Positions 27,831-35,755 of a DNA stretch of 64,000 bases are shown here, piece by piece. The DNA is taken from assembly GCA_944381575.1 (NCBI GenBank), contig CALWLS010000002.1, forward strand, positions 124,001 to 188,000. The letters are read 5' to 3'. The position numbers were made by a program, and so were the translations under genes. The stretch's first letter is position 1; every line of letters begins with the position of its first letter. Source of the stretch: an uncultured Lachnospiraceae bacterium (lineage in GTDB: Bacteria; Bacillota; Clostridia; Lachnospirales; Lachnospiraceae). The notes beneath the pieces were generated by a model that saw nothing but the letters and a program-made list of their open reading frames with translations, ran no database searches and was not told where the DNA came from.

Positions 27831-28910
27831 TTATTTTTCATCAAGCTTTGCTACAGCTTCGGAAACTGTCCCCGCTGCCCCTTCGTCTATAAGCTTTATC
27901 ATGGCGGCTATCCTGTCATGGTTTATATTTGCGGCTCCCACATAGGATATGAATCTTGAATTTATCTCATTTTCCGAGGTCCTTATCCGCTCCTTGGCGC
28001 TGTTTATCTCAGCCTCATTTGCAAAGATCCTTTCCTTAAGGGAAGCTTTCTCCTCAGCATGGCGCGCTTCTATCTCTTCTTTAAGTTTAAGGGCCGTATC
28101 CTCGTCAAACTTAAGCAGGGCCTGCTTCCTGGCCTCTTCAGTTTCCTCAAGCTTTGTCTGCTTTTCCTTTAAGACCTCGTCGTACTCGTGCAGATCATAG
28201 GAATCATCGTCTCCGGCTTTCTTTATGCTGCGCTCGATCTTCCTGGCCTGCTTCTCGTTCTTGCGGATGCTCTTTATTATATTTAAGCAGCTTTTTATCT
28301 CATCCCTGTATCTTATCCTGGTGTTGGCCCATATGATAATGTAGTCAAACGCCAGAACTATGGCAATGATACCCATAAATACCCACGGCGCTATGCTTGC
28401 CGCCACGGCTGCGCTCCTTGTTATCATGGCGCCGGAAATACCCATTATGATACAGAACAGCGCCGCAAGTATCACATATCCGATGATCCCCGGGCAGAAC
28501 AGGGCGTAATAGAGCCTGCTCTTAAATACAGGAGGAAGCTTATGGTTCCTGACATATGTCTTAAGAGTTTCCCTGTGCCCGTCGTTTTCGCCGCGGACAT
28601 CCTTTGTGGCCTCTTTGGCTTTTTTATCCATGCCCTCGTTAAGGGCCTTCTGTCTCCTGCTGCCGGCGGTCCTGACTTCACTTTTCGCCGCCTTTATCTG
28701 CCTGTCAAAACCGGCGGCGATATCCTCCCTGCGGGACCTGACCATTGAGGTCTTTTCTTTCTCAGTATTCTTAATCAAAGAATCAAGGGCCCCTTCAAGC
28801 TGTTTCTTTGCGGACAGGAGCCCGTCAAGCTCGCTTTTATCCGCGTCAAGGGCATCTACCGTCATGAGGAGCTCCGTCAGAAACTCCTTTGGTGAACTGA
28901 CATCTGCCAT
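27831..28910 (-). CDS. Hypothetical coiled-coil membrane protein
   Basis: A 359-residue protein that I do not recognise as a named family. Residues 1-110 are charged and coiled-coil-like, two hydrophobic segments lie at about 132-156 and 168-192, and a second long charged coiled-coil (about 205-330) is rich in Lys/Glu. It could be a membrane-anchored scaffold. It is on the same strand as asnS, 43 nt upstream of it. Confidence 0.75.
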   Translation of the reverse strand: MADVSSPKEFLTELLMTVDALDADKSELDGLLSAKKQLEGALDSLIKNTEKEKTSMVRSRREDIAAGFDRQIKAAKSEVRTAGSRRQKALNEGMDKKAKEATKDVRGENDGHRETLKTYVRNHKLPPVFKSRLYYALFCPGIIGYVILAALFCIIMGISGAMITRSAAVAASIAPWVFMGIIAIVLAFDYIIIWANTRIRYRDEIKSCLNIIKSIRKNEKQARKIERSIKKAGDDDSYDLHEYDEVLKEKQTKLEETEEARKQALLKFDEDTALKLKEEIEARHAEEKASLKERIFANEAEINSAKERIRTSENEINSRFISYVGAANINHDRIAAMIKLIDEGAAGTVSEAVAKLDEK

Positions 28911-28980
28911 GGCTTACCTCCTTATCCGGCGGGATCGGAAACTTAACGGCCCGCGTCCCGTCAGAAAAATCACTCGGCCG

Positions 28981-29397
28981 TCAGATCATTGCTGCGATCT
29001 TTTCAGCGATCCTTTTCTGCTCCTCCGAATCCGACTCATGCTGCGTCCATGTGACCATCTTTTCGTCACCGTTATATCTCGGTATGACATGCACATGAAG
29101 ATGCGGCACGGTCTGTCCTGCTGCTTCACCGTTATTCTGTACTATATTTATGCCGTCAGCGTTAAGGGCCTTCTTCATGCCTTCGCCTACCTTAGCTGCA
29201 ACCTTGAATATCTTTGACAGCACCTCATCGTCGGCATTTAACGCATCCTGAAAATGCTCCTTCGGTATGACGAGGGTATGTCCCTTTGCCGCAGGGCTTA
29301 AATCAAGTATGCACCTGAAATCCTCATCCTCATATACCGTATTGGACGGTATCTCCCCGTTAGCTATCCTGCAGAAAATGCAGTCATCCTTTTTCAT
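28981..29397 (-). CDS. HIT family hydrolase
   Basis: A 138-residue histidine-triad protein, likely a nucleoside phosphoramidase or dinucleotide hydrolase. The zinc-type N-terminus CIFCRIANGEIPS and the catalytic triad HLHVHVIPR near residue 98 are present. The start at ATG 29397 is fixed by AGGAGGAG 8 nt upstream; an in-frame extension of 25 codons upstream lacks a ribosome site and was rejected. Confidence 0.93.
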   Translation of the reverse strand: MKKDDCIFCRIANGEIPSNTVYEDEDFRCILDLSPAAKGHTLVIPKEHFQDALNADDEVLSKIFKVAAKVGEGMKKALNADGINIVQNNGEAAGQTVPHLHVHVIPRYNGDEKMVTWTQHESDSEEQKRIAEKIAAMI

Positions 29398-29545
29398 AGA
29401 GTCTCTCCTCCTGTCAATGATCCAGACGATACCCGCTTTTATCTTATCAGATATCGGCGCAGGTATCCGCATAGTTTATTAATTATAGCACAAACTCGGT
29501 TATTTTTAGATAGAAATCCTGTTGCATTTAATAAAAGGCCGGGAT

Positions 29546-30648
29546 ATGCTTTACCTGATGGAAAACGAGTACATGACAACCCATAAAGTAATGGCTGCGG
29601 ACAGCAGCAGCCTTGACGGGCTTAATAACAGATCCGTCGACCTCATAGTCACTTCGCCGCCCTATCCCATGATAGAGATGTGGGACGAAGTTTTTTCCAT
29701 GCAGGATAATTCGATTGCAGCCTGCATGGAAAACGGCAGGGGTCACGAGGCTTTTGCCAAAATGCATGCCATCCTTGACAGGACATGGTCTGAGTGCGAC
29801 AGGGTCCTTAAGGATAGTGGATTTATATGCATAAATATCGGCGATGCGACAAGAAAGCTGAATGACAGCTTCGAGTTATATCCCAATCACTCAAGGATAA
29901 TCGATTTTTTCTTCGGTCTTGGATACAGCGTCCTGCCTGACATACACTGGCGCAAACAGTCAAATTCTCCTAATAAATTTATGGGTTCAGGGATGTATCC
30001 GGCGGGAGCATACGTTACTTATGAGCACGAGTACATACTGATCTTCAGAAAAGGCGGAAAAAGGACATTTTCCGGCAGCCAAAAAAACTAAGGCAGAGAA
30101 GTGCTTATTTCTGGGAGGAACGCAATGTCTGGTTTTCTGACCTCTGGGATATTAAAGGAACGTCCCAGTTCATACCATGCTCAAAAGCGGGAAGAGACAG
30201 AAGCGCGTCATTTCCTCTTGAGATCCCCTACAGACTTGTAAATATGTATTCCGCAGAAGGAGATACTGTTTTAGACCCATTCCTTGGGCTTGGGACGACC
30301 AGCGTTGCCTGCATGATTTCAAAAAGAAACAGCATAGGCGTTGAGATAGATCCGGAGATAGCAGAGCTTGCGCTTAAAACCATGAATATCCCGGTTTCAT
30401 ATGCCAACAGGCTCATTAATAACAGAATAGAAAAACATCTTGAATTCATCGAATCTCTGTCGGATGAAAACAAAAAGAAATGTTATCAGAATACGCCTCA
30501 TGGATTTAAGGTAAAAACCAGACAGGAGACCGCCATAGAATTAAATATGCTTGAAGATATCATCAGCATTGATGATGGTTATATCTGTCGATACAAAAAA
30601 TACGAAAATGCCGATACTGATGAACAAATAAAACTATCCCTTACATGA
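29546..30648 (+). pseudogene. Site-specific DNA methyltransferase, frameshifted at an A7 run
   Basis: A beta-class N4-cytosine/N6-adenine methyltransferase. The catalytic motif TSPPYPMIEMWD is near residue 35 and the AdoMet motif DPFLGLGTT lies in the 3' half. The frame runs from ATG 29546 to a TAA at 30089-30091. Just before the stop, at 30080-30088, the sequence CAA AAA AAC carries seven A residues. Continuing one base back gives KKLRQRSAYFWEERNVWF and joins smoothly to the AdoMet half, ending at 30648. The gene is therefore either disrupted by a one-base homopolymer change or read by -1 frameshifting on A AAA AAC. The TSPPYPMI motif and the neighbouring nuclease remnant suggest a CTAG-type (MjaI-like) specificity; that is inference. 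Confidence 0.8.
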
Positions 30649-30939
30649 ATGACACCGGGGAGGGAAACTTGTGCCCTCCCCTATTTTATCCGTCGCCTCT
30701 CTGACCGACTCAGGGTGCGTCATGGTATAAAAATTTTTCCAATCCTCTATAGTCGGATGTTCCGCAACAGAATTTAAGAACTCTGGAAATATCTCGGACA
30801 TCTGCCCCACTACTTTGGGTCTCGTTCCCTGAGCATTCTGATTAGCCCAGTTTATAAGCTGTGAAGTATATTTTGGAAATATTTCATGTTCAGTACCGTT
30901 ATATGATTCGAGCATCTCATTTTTAAGATTATAAATCAC
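30634..30939 (-). pseudogene. MjaI-family restriction endonuclease, C-terminally truncated
   Basis: 101 residues that match, from memory, the N-terminal part of the MjaI restriction endonuclease family: FPKYTSQLINWANQNAQGT and RPKVVGQMSEIFPEF. Family members are roughly twice this length, and the C-terminal part that carries the catalytic PD-(D/E)xK-like residues is missing. The reading frame ends in unrelated residues (SFPPRCHSCKG) that run through the methyltransferase terminator. The gene converges on the methyltransferase and overlaps its end by 15 nt. It begins with GTG, and its ribosome site is a run of eight G. Confidence 0.75.
30657..30681 (+). terminator. Terminator of the methyltransferase gene
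   Basis: GGGGAGGG pairs with CCCTCCCC around a 9-nt loop, followed by TATTTTA. It lies inside the truncated 3' end of the opposing nuclease remnant. Confidence 0.75.
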
Positions 30940-31184
30940 GCTGTCCCCCCCCTTAAATTATGTAAAATATTAAAATGTCATCGGCATTGAGTTTATGTAA
31001 AAGAAATTTAGTATTAAAAATATGTAAATATGAATATATAGTGATATTTTATTATATGGATATATGAGCAATATAGTATAATTAAATCAGGATTTCAACC
31101 GCTGCTGCGTGAGATTTTCTCTGCCGGTATGTCCAGTTGAATTTGATATGTTAATAAAGCTTATAAAGAAAGGAAGCTAAACAT

Positions 31185-31544
31185 ATGGATCAGAAAACAA
31201 AGGATTATTTGATCGAAAAGGTTGACGAGCTTATAAACTCCGCTACCTGCTGCGAAGATGCGAAAACCGCCGGAAAAGAGTGGCTTGATTCCATCGGAAC
31301 GGATAAGGAGTCCGAAAAGGCAAAGGCTCTCGTGGAGGAGCTTGAGATGGATATCGTGACTGTTGACGGGCTTATTGAATTTGCAAGCTCTGAGGCCGGC
31401 GCAAAGGTATTCGGTGCAGAAAAGGCAAAAGAAGTTGCAGCCCACGGCGAGGAGATCAAAAAAGCCGGAGCAAAGTACTGCGACTGCCCTGCCTGCGCAG
31501 CCTGCGAGGCCATACTTGAGAAAAAAGCCGAGCTTATAGGGTAA
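31185..31544 (+). CDS. Small acidic cysteine-rich protein
   Basis: A 119-residue soluble, acidic helical protein. A CC pair lies near residue 22 and a C-terminal cluster CDCPACAAC lies near residue 100, suggesting metal or redox binding. Similar proteins exist in Lachnospiraceae under uninformative names (some mislabelled as Hsp90-related); I know no function. AAAGGAAG precedes the ATG. The 245 nt upstream are AT-rich with a TATAAT at 31077-31082 but no convincing -35 box. Confidence 0.75.
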   Translation: MDQKTKDYLIEKVDELINSATCCEDAKTAGKEWLDSIGTDKESEKAKALVEELEMDIVTVDGLIEFASSEAGAKVFGAEKAKEVAAHGEEIKKAGAKYCDCPACAACEAILEKKAELIG

Positions 31545-31594
31545 ACGATGTAAGCATAAGTTTTACGCTTATCCGGCAATTACATTATTGTCTA

Positions 31595-31641
31595 TATATC
31601 TCCTGCTTTTACAGCGTCCTGCCAAAATGGCAGGAGATATA
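31595..31641. repeat. Nested alternative hairpins before the acetyltransferase gene
   Basis: A 12-bp perfect stem (31595-31606 with 31630-31641) and a competing 7-bp stem (31617-31623 with 31629-31635) share the same 3' segment GGCAGGA, so only one can form. They lie 25 nt before the TTG start of the next gene. Confidence 0.6.
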
Positions 31642-31665
31642 CTTTAAGTCCAGGAGGATATTTGA

Positions 31666-32163
31666 TTGGACAGTAAATTAAGTTTCAGAACTGCCGAAAG
31701 CTCAGACGTTTCCCTGATACTAAAGTTTATACGGGAACTGGCAGACTATGAGCATATGCTTGACGAGGTAGTGGCGGACGAACAGACGCTTAAGACCTGG
31801 ATATTTGATAAGGAAAAAGCTGAGGTGATATTTGCTGTGGCCGATGGCAGGGAGATAGGCTTCGCCCTGTTCTTCCATAATTTCTCCACCTTCCTTGGCC
31901 GTGCCGGAATATATCTTGAGGACCTGTACATTATGCCTGAATATAGGGGAAGGGGCTACGGGAAAGCCATGCTTAGTAAGCTCGCATCCATCGCTGTAGA
32001 GCGAGGCTGCGGACGCCTTGAATGGTGGTGTCTTGACTGGAATAAGCCAAGCATAGATTTTTATCTGTCTCAGGGAGCGAAAGCCATGTCCGACTGGACC
32101 GTCTACCGCATCTCCGGCAGCAGGCTTAAGGAAATGGCTGAAAACAGCCTGATCGAGGTGTAA
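31666..32163 (+). CDS. GNAT family N-acetyltransferase (SSAT-like)
   Basis: 165 residues with the acetyl-CoA loop LYIMPEYRGRGYGKAMLS near residue 85 and the C-terminal DWNKPSIDFYLSQGA, which resembles spermidine/diamine acetyltransferase-like members of the superfamily. Substrate is unproven. Start is TTG 31666, set by AGGAGG 8 nt upstream. The stop is 2 nt before the next gene, so the two are probably co-transcribed. Confidence 0.87.
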   Translation: MDSKLSFRTAESSDVSLILKFIRELADYEHMLDEVVADEQTLKTWIFDKEKAEVIFAVADGREIGFALFFHNFSTFLGRAGIYLEDLYIMPEYRGRGYGKAMLSKLASIAVERGCGRLEWWCLDWNKPSIDFYLSQGAKAMSDWTVYRISGSRLKEMAENSLIEV

Positions 32164-32165
32164 AC

Positions 32166-33044
32166 ATGTATGAACTGATACAGCTATCGGAGCATGATTA
32201 TTATATAGACTGTCCTGCAAAGATCGGACTAATAAAGATAAATGACAGCGACGCCGTCCTTATAGACAGCGGAAATGACAAAGACGCCGGCAAAAAGATA
32301 TACCGCATACTTGATGCAAACGGCTGGACCTTAAAAGCGATATATAATACCCATTCCCATGCGGACCACATAGGCGGCAATCATTTCCTTCAGGAAAAGA
32401 CAGGCTGCCGTATATACGCAAAAGGCATGGAATGCACTTACTCAAATACTCCTTTGCTGGAGCCCGTTGGACTCTACGGCGGAAATCCTTTTAAGGAGCT
32501 TAAGCACAAATTCCTTATGGCCCAGGAAAGCACCGTGCTCCCGCTTACAGAGGATGTCCTGCCGGAGGGAATGTCAATACTTGATCTTAAAGGCCACAGC
32601 TTCGACATGGTTGGATTTAAGACAGCTGACGGAACGGCGTACATCGCTGACAGCGTGTCCTCGTCTGACACCCTTGATAAATACGGAATAGGCTATCTCT
32701 GGGATCCTGAAGCCTCAATTAAGGCCCTTGAATTTATCAAAGAGCTTGACTCCGCACACTTTGTTCCGTCACATGCGCCGGTAACAGATGATATCCACGA
32801 TCTGGCGCAGCTTAACATAGACGCGATAAACGGGGTAAAGGAAGCCATACTTAAATTCTGCTCAAAGCCCGTCACATTTGAAACACTGCTTAAAAGCATT
32901 TTCGATAAATACGGCCTCCAGATGTCTGCTCAGCAATATGTGCTCATAGGCAGCACCCTGCGGTCATATCTCTCAAATATGTATACGGAAAATGTCCTGA
33001 CTTATCATTTTACTGATAATCAGATGGTCTGGGAAAGGGTATAG
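32166..33044 (+). CDS. MBL-fold metallo-hydrolase
   Basis: A 292-residue metallo-beta-lactamase fold protein. The metal motif HSHADH is near residue 65, further ligands are in KGHSFDMVGF and YIADSVSS, and the last His is in FVPSHAPV. A C-terminal helical extension (about 215-292) is present. It may be a hydroxyacylglutathione hydrolase-like or other thioesterase-type enzyme; substrate unknown. Confidence 0.88.
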   Translation: MYELIQLSEHDYYIDCPAKIGLIKINDSDAVLIDSGNDKDAGKKIYRILDANGWTLKAIYNTHSHADHIGGNHFLQEKTGCRIYAKGMECTYSNTPLLEPVGLYGGNPFKELKHKFLMAQESTVLPLTEDVLPEGMSILDLKGHSFDMVGFKTADGTAYIADSVSSSDTLDKYGIGYLWDPEASIKALEFIKELDSAHFVPSHAPVTDDIHDLAQLNIDAINGVKEAILKFCSKPVTFETLLKSIFDKYGLQMSAQQYVLIGSTLRSYLSNMYTENVLTYHFTDNQMVWERV

Positions 33045-33092
33045 ATCTGTTCTTTCCGCAGTACGGCAGTTGTATAACATATACTGCTTCGC

Positions 33093-33425
33093 TTACAGGT
33101 CCTTAAGTATCTCCTTTCTCTTTTCCTCATACTCAGCCTCCGTGATCATCCCGGCATTATAAAGCTCCTCTGCTGCCCTGAGCCTTGACTCTATGCTTTC
33201 CTCGCCGTCATCTATTATTATCTCATGGGAAGTGACTCCCTTATCCGTAAAGGCATTTACCGCATTCGTTATGGTAATTATGACCGCCATGAGAGTCCAG
33301 ACTATCCCAAAGAGGCCAAAAACAGGTATGATCACAAAAATCCCTATGAAGCAAAACAATATCCCTGCTGCAAATCCCACCATGGACTGAGTCCTGCCCG
33401 GCTTTATCCTTACCTTTTTAGACAT
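33093..33425 (-). CDS. SHOCT-domain membrane protein
   Basis: 110 residues: two hydrophobic helices (about 13-35 and 36-58) followed by a linker and a C-terminal SHOCT motif RLRAAEELYNAGMITEAEYE. SHOCT domains are short oligomerisation or targeting modules. Function unknown. Confidence 0.82.
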   Translation of the reverse strand: MSKKVRIKPGRTQSMVGFAAGILFCFIGIFVIIPVFGLFGIVWTLMAVIITITNAVNAFTDKGVTSHEIIIDDGEESIESRLRAAEELYNAGMITEAEYEEKRKEILKDL

Positions 33426-33485
33426 GTGAAACTCCTTTTCCAGCTACTTTTTTTCTTCCTTCCAAGCACCTCTAAAAGACGGGCA

Positions 33486-33995
33486 TCAGGTATCAAGCTC
33501 AAAATAATACAGTATATCCGCATCGCTATCATATATGCCAAGGGTAAAATTAAAGGAAGCCCTGTGCAGTATGTCGGCCCCTGTCGCCTTACCTTCCTCA
33601 GCCTGCCTGTCTATTAGGAGATAATATCCGTTTTCTACCTCAGGGATCAACGGATGCCCGTCCCCGTCCGTCAGATACGGGCCCATCTGGATCTCCGAAT
33701 CACCATCCTGCATCTCAACTCCGTACACAAGCGCCCTTACGGTGTCGTCAAGAGGGAACGACGCCCAGTTTCCATCATCATTTATCTGATCGGCTATATC
33801 AGTCCCCGAACAGTCAAGGCTTATAAAGGCGGTGCCGTCCCCGTGAAAGCCTCCGTGATCATCCTCCTCACTAATGACTTCAGCTGATGAAATATCTATC
33901 CCAAGAGGCCTGGCAATATCATCCTTAAGTCCAGTTCCCGCACAGCCGCTAAAGCAAAACACCAATGCTGCAATTATAATAAATACGTTCTTCAT
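33486..33995 (-). CDS. Putative lipoprotein
   Basis: 169 residues with a lipoprotein signal (FIIIAALVFCFSGCAG, candidate lipidated Cys at about residue 18) and an acidic, Asp/Gly-rich extracellular domain. No family recognised. It is separated from the SHOCT gene by 60 nt on the same strand. Confidence 0.65.
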   Translation of the reverse strand: MKNVFIIIAALVFCFSGCAGTGLKDDIARPLGIDISSAEVISEEDDHGGFHGDGTAFISLDCSGTDIADQINDDGNWASFPLDDTVRALVYGVEMQDGDSEIQMGPYLTDGDGHPLIPEVENGYYLLIDRQAEEGKATGADILHRASFNFTLGIYDSDADILYYFELDT

Positions 33996-34055
33996 ATTAT
34001 TATTAAATCATTGAAACTGCCTTTGCCTCAACAAAAGATTTCCTTACATATTATG

Positions 34056-34119
34056 GTCGTTCTGATAGTCGTTGCTGATAGCCGTTGCTTACAATCGTTA
34101 TTTACAGTCGTTGCTGATA
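34056..34119. repeat. Five tandem degenerate 13-bp repeats
   Basis: Consecutive units GTCGTTCTGATA, GTCGTTGCTGATA, GCCGTTGCTTACA, ATCGTTATTTACA and GTCGTTGCTGATA. The first is one base short. The unit is not a multiple of three and no frame is conserved across it. Confidence 0.85.
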
Positions 34120-34288
34120 TTACTTTCTTTACTGATATCAATATCTCTAATATCTCTGTGCTTAAATATAGTGGCTGGGAGTCAGCTTTAGTGGCTGGCG
34201 GCTTGCTTAGAAAAAACACCCATATACTTAAAACTGCGAATCCTATATGTTCAAATATGTCTTCGCATACGGATAAAGTTCTTAAAAG

Positions 34289-34312
34289 TTACTGAAAAGA
34301 TGCTTTCAGTAA
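34289..34312. repeat. Inverted repeat
   Basis: TTACTGAAA and TTTCAGTAA, 9 bp perfect with a 6-nt spacer; no T run follows, so it looks more like an operator than a terminator. Confidence 0.6.
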
Positions 34313-34443
34313 GGTAAAATACGAATAAAAATCGCAGAATGCAAAAAATAGATTAATTTAATTGGCTGATTATGCATATACAAATTCAGAATTTCCAAAA
34401 TCAGGTGAATGGCGTTGTAAATAAAGCCGATGGCGGTCCCGGC

Positions 34444-34490
34444 ACATATATTTATTCAAGTATAAGGATTCCAACATATATTTATTTAAG
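34444..34490 (+). repeat. 17-bp direct repeat upstream of the acetyltransferase start
   Basis: ACATATATTTATTCAAG and ACATATATTTATTTAAG, 30 bp apart; the second copy ends 2 nt before the start codon at 34493. Confidence 0.7.
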
Positions 34491-34492
34491 TT

Positions 34493-34936
34493 ATGGAAAT
34501 AATCGAGATCAGGGAAAATAAAAAAGAATACCTTTCCTTACTGCTGCTGGCAGATGAGCAGGAAGACATGATAGACCGGTATATCGACAGAGGATGGATG
34601 TACGTCCTTGACGATAACGGTATCAAAGGTGAATGTGTCGTTACAGATGAAGGCAGCGGAGTACTTGAAATAAAAAATATCGCGACCGTGCCCAAATTCC
34701 AGAGAATGGGCTATGCAAAAGCCCTGATTGATTTCATTATTAAAAAATATTCAGGGCAGTATTCTGTTTTGCAGGCAGGAACGGGTGACAGCCCGCTGAC
34801 CATACCCTTTTATGAAAAATGCGGCTTTGTCCGCTCCCATATAATACCCGGCTTTTTCACTGCCAATTACGACCATCCTATATATGAAAACGGCGTACAG
34901 TTAGTGGATATGGTATACCTGCAAAGAGCCCTGTGA
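34493..34936 (+). CDS. GNAT family N-acetyltransferase
   Basis: 147 residues with the acetyl-CoA-binding stretch IATVPKFQRMGYAKALIDFI near residues 63-82 and FYEKCGFVRSHIIPGFF toward the C-terminus. Substrate unknown. The ATG has no good ribosome site; the preceding sequence is the second copy of a 17-bp repeat. The gene converges on a membrane-protein gene. Confidence 0.85.
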   Translation: MEIIEIRENKKEYLSLLLLADEQEDMIDRYIDRGWMYVLDDNGIKGECVVTDEGSGVLEIKNIATVPKFQRMGYAKALIDFIIKKYSGQYSVLQAGTGDSPLTIPFYEKCGFVRSHIIPGFFTANYDHPIYENGVQLVDMVYLQRAL

Positions 34937-34958
34937 TAGGATGCCATTGCCTTTTTCC

Positions 34959-35366
34959 TTAATATTTCTTCGCAAGTATGCGGAACATCACCGTATAAAG
35001 TATGACGAGAGCGCATATGGACATTGCCGCAAGCATACCCTCTCTTTCATACCCGAGTACAAGAAACGCCATGCACAGTACGCCCGCTATGATCAAATAT
35101 ATCGCGAAAGCCGCTTCCTTAGCCTTCATAGATATAAATGCATATCTCTCATCCTTTGCCGCAGTTTCAAAACGCTTCTTAAGCTCCGGATCCCGCTCGA
35201 TGCGGAACGCTCTAAAAAGCTGTACCAGTCCCACCGCTAGTATGCCCGAACCGATCCCAGTCAATACACCCGTTTCCCTGAACAGCCCTGAAAGCGCCAG
35301 TCCTTCTATGGCAAGTCCTATCAGTATTTCAACTATATAAACGATATAAGTCCTTTTATTTTTCAT
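34959..35366 (-). CDS. Membrane protein co-transcribed with an XRE regulator
   Basis: 135 residues with four hydrophobic segments (roughly 6-24, 31-49, 83-103, 110-130) and a charged middle. I choose ATG 35366 because AGGAG sits 7 nt upstream; ATG 35369 is almost as good. It overlaps the end of the helix-turn-helix gene by 11 nt. The XRE-regulator plus small membrane protein pair is a common two-gene unit in Firmicutes; the role is unknown. Confidence 0.78.
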   Translation of the reverse strand: MKNKRTYIVYIVEILIGLAIEGLALSGLFRETGVLTGIGSGILAVGLVQLFRAFRIERDPELKKRFETAAKDERYAFISMKAKEAAFAIYLIIAGVLCMAFLVLGYEREGMLAAMSICALVILYTVMFRILAKKY

Positions 35367-35565
35367 CATTTGTCTCCTCATAAATAAAAATATCCTCTAC
35401 GTTAAGTCCAAAGTACCGGGCTAACTTTATCGCAAGTATGACGGAGGGATTATACCGACCGTTTTCAAGAGAGCTTATGGTCTGCCTGGACACCCCCATG
35501 GCATCGGCCAGTTCCTCCTGCTTTATCCCTTTTTGTTTTCTTATCTCTTCAAGTTTATTTTTCAA
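35356..35565 (-). CDS. XRE-family transcriptional regulator
   Basis: A 69-residue Cro/CI-type repressor consisting of one helix-turn-helix domain: QEELADAMGVSRQTISSLEN is the recognition unit. It is preceded by a consensus promoter flanked by two related 16-bp palindromes, so it very probably represses itself and the downstream membrane protein. Confidence 0.92.
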   Translation of the reverse strand: MKNKLEEIRKQKGIKQEELADAMGVSRQTISSLENGRYNPSVILAIKLARYFGLNVEDIFIYEETNDEK

Positions 35566-35626
35566 GGCTGCCTCATTTCATAACTGGATGATATCAGATT
35601 ATACTGCTTACATCACAACTCTTGAC

Positions 35627-35690
35627 GTAAAGCGCGCTTTACATACATGCATTATAGGATGTTTCCTGTCAGATGTCAAGTTTGCTTTAC
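35627..35690 (-). promoter_or_regulatory. Consensus promoter with two operator palindromes for the XRE operon
   Basis: On the minus strand TTGACA (35674-35679), a 17-bp spacer and TATAAT (35651-35656) form a perfect sigma-A promoter. GTAAAGCGCGCTTTAC, a perfect 16-bp palindrome at 35627-35642, covers the start point. A related copy (12 of 16 matches) at 35675-35690 overlaps the -35 box. The centres are 48 bp apart. Confidence 0.88.
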
Positions 35691-35755
35691 ATTAAGAATA
35701 ATAAAAATCTGCTCTGATCAGATCAGAACAGAATAAAATAGATCTCTGATAAGCT

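Larger units (their letters stand above)
33996..34492. other. 497-nt AT-rich intergenic stretch with several repeats
   Basis: No gene is supported here. It holds five tandem 13-bp repeats (34056-34119), a 10-nt direct repeat TAGTGGCTGG near 34170-34200, a 9-bp inverted repeat (34289-34312) and a 17-bp direct repeat (34444-34460 and 34474-34490) that runs into the start of the next gene. Confidence 0.75.

Noticed and set aside
34056-34119. CRISPR array.
   Set aside because: Units are 13 bp, directly adjacent and have no unique spacers; no cas genes are nearby.
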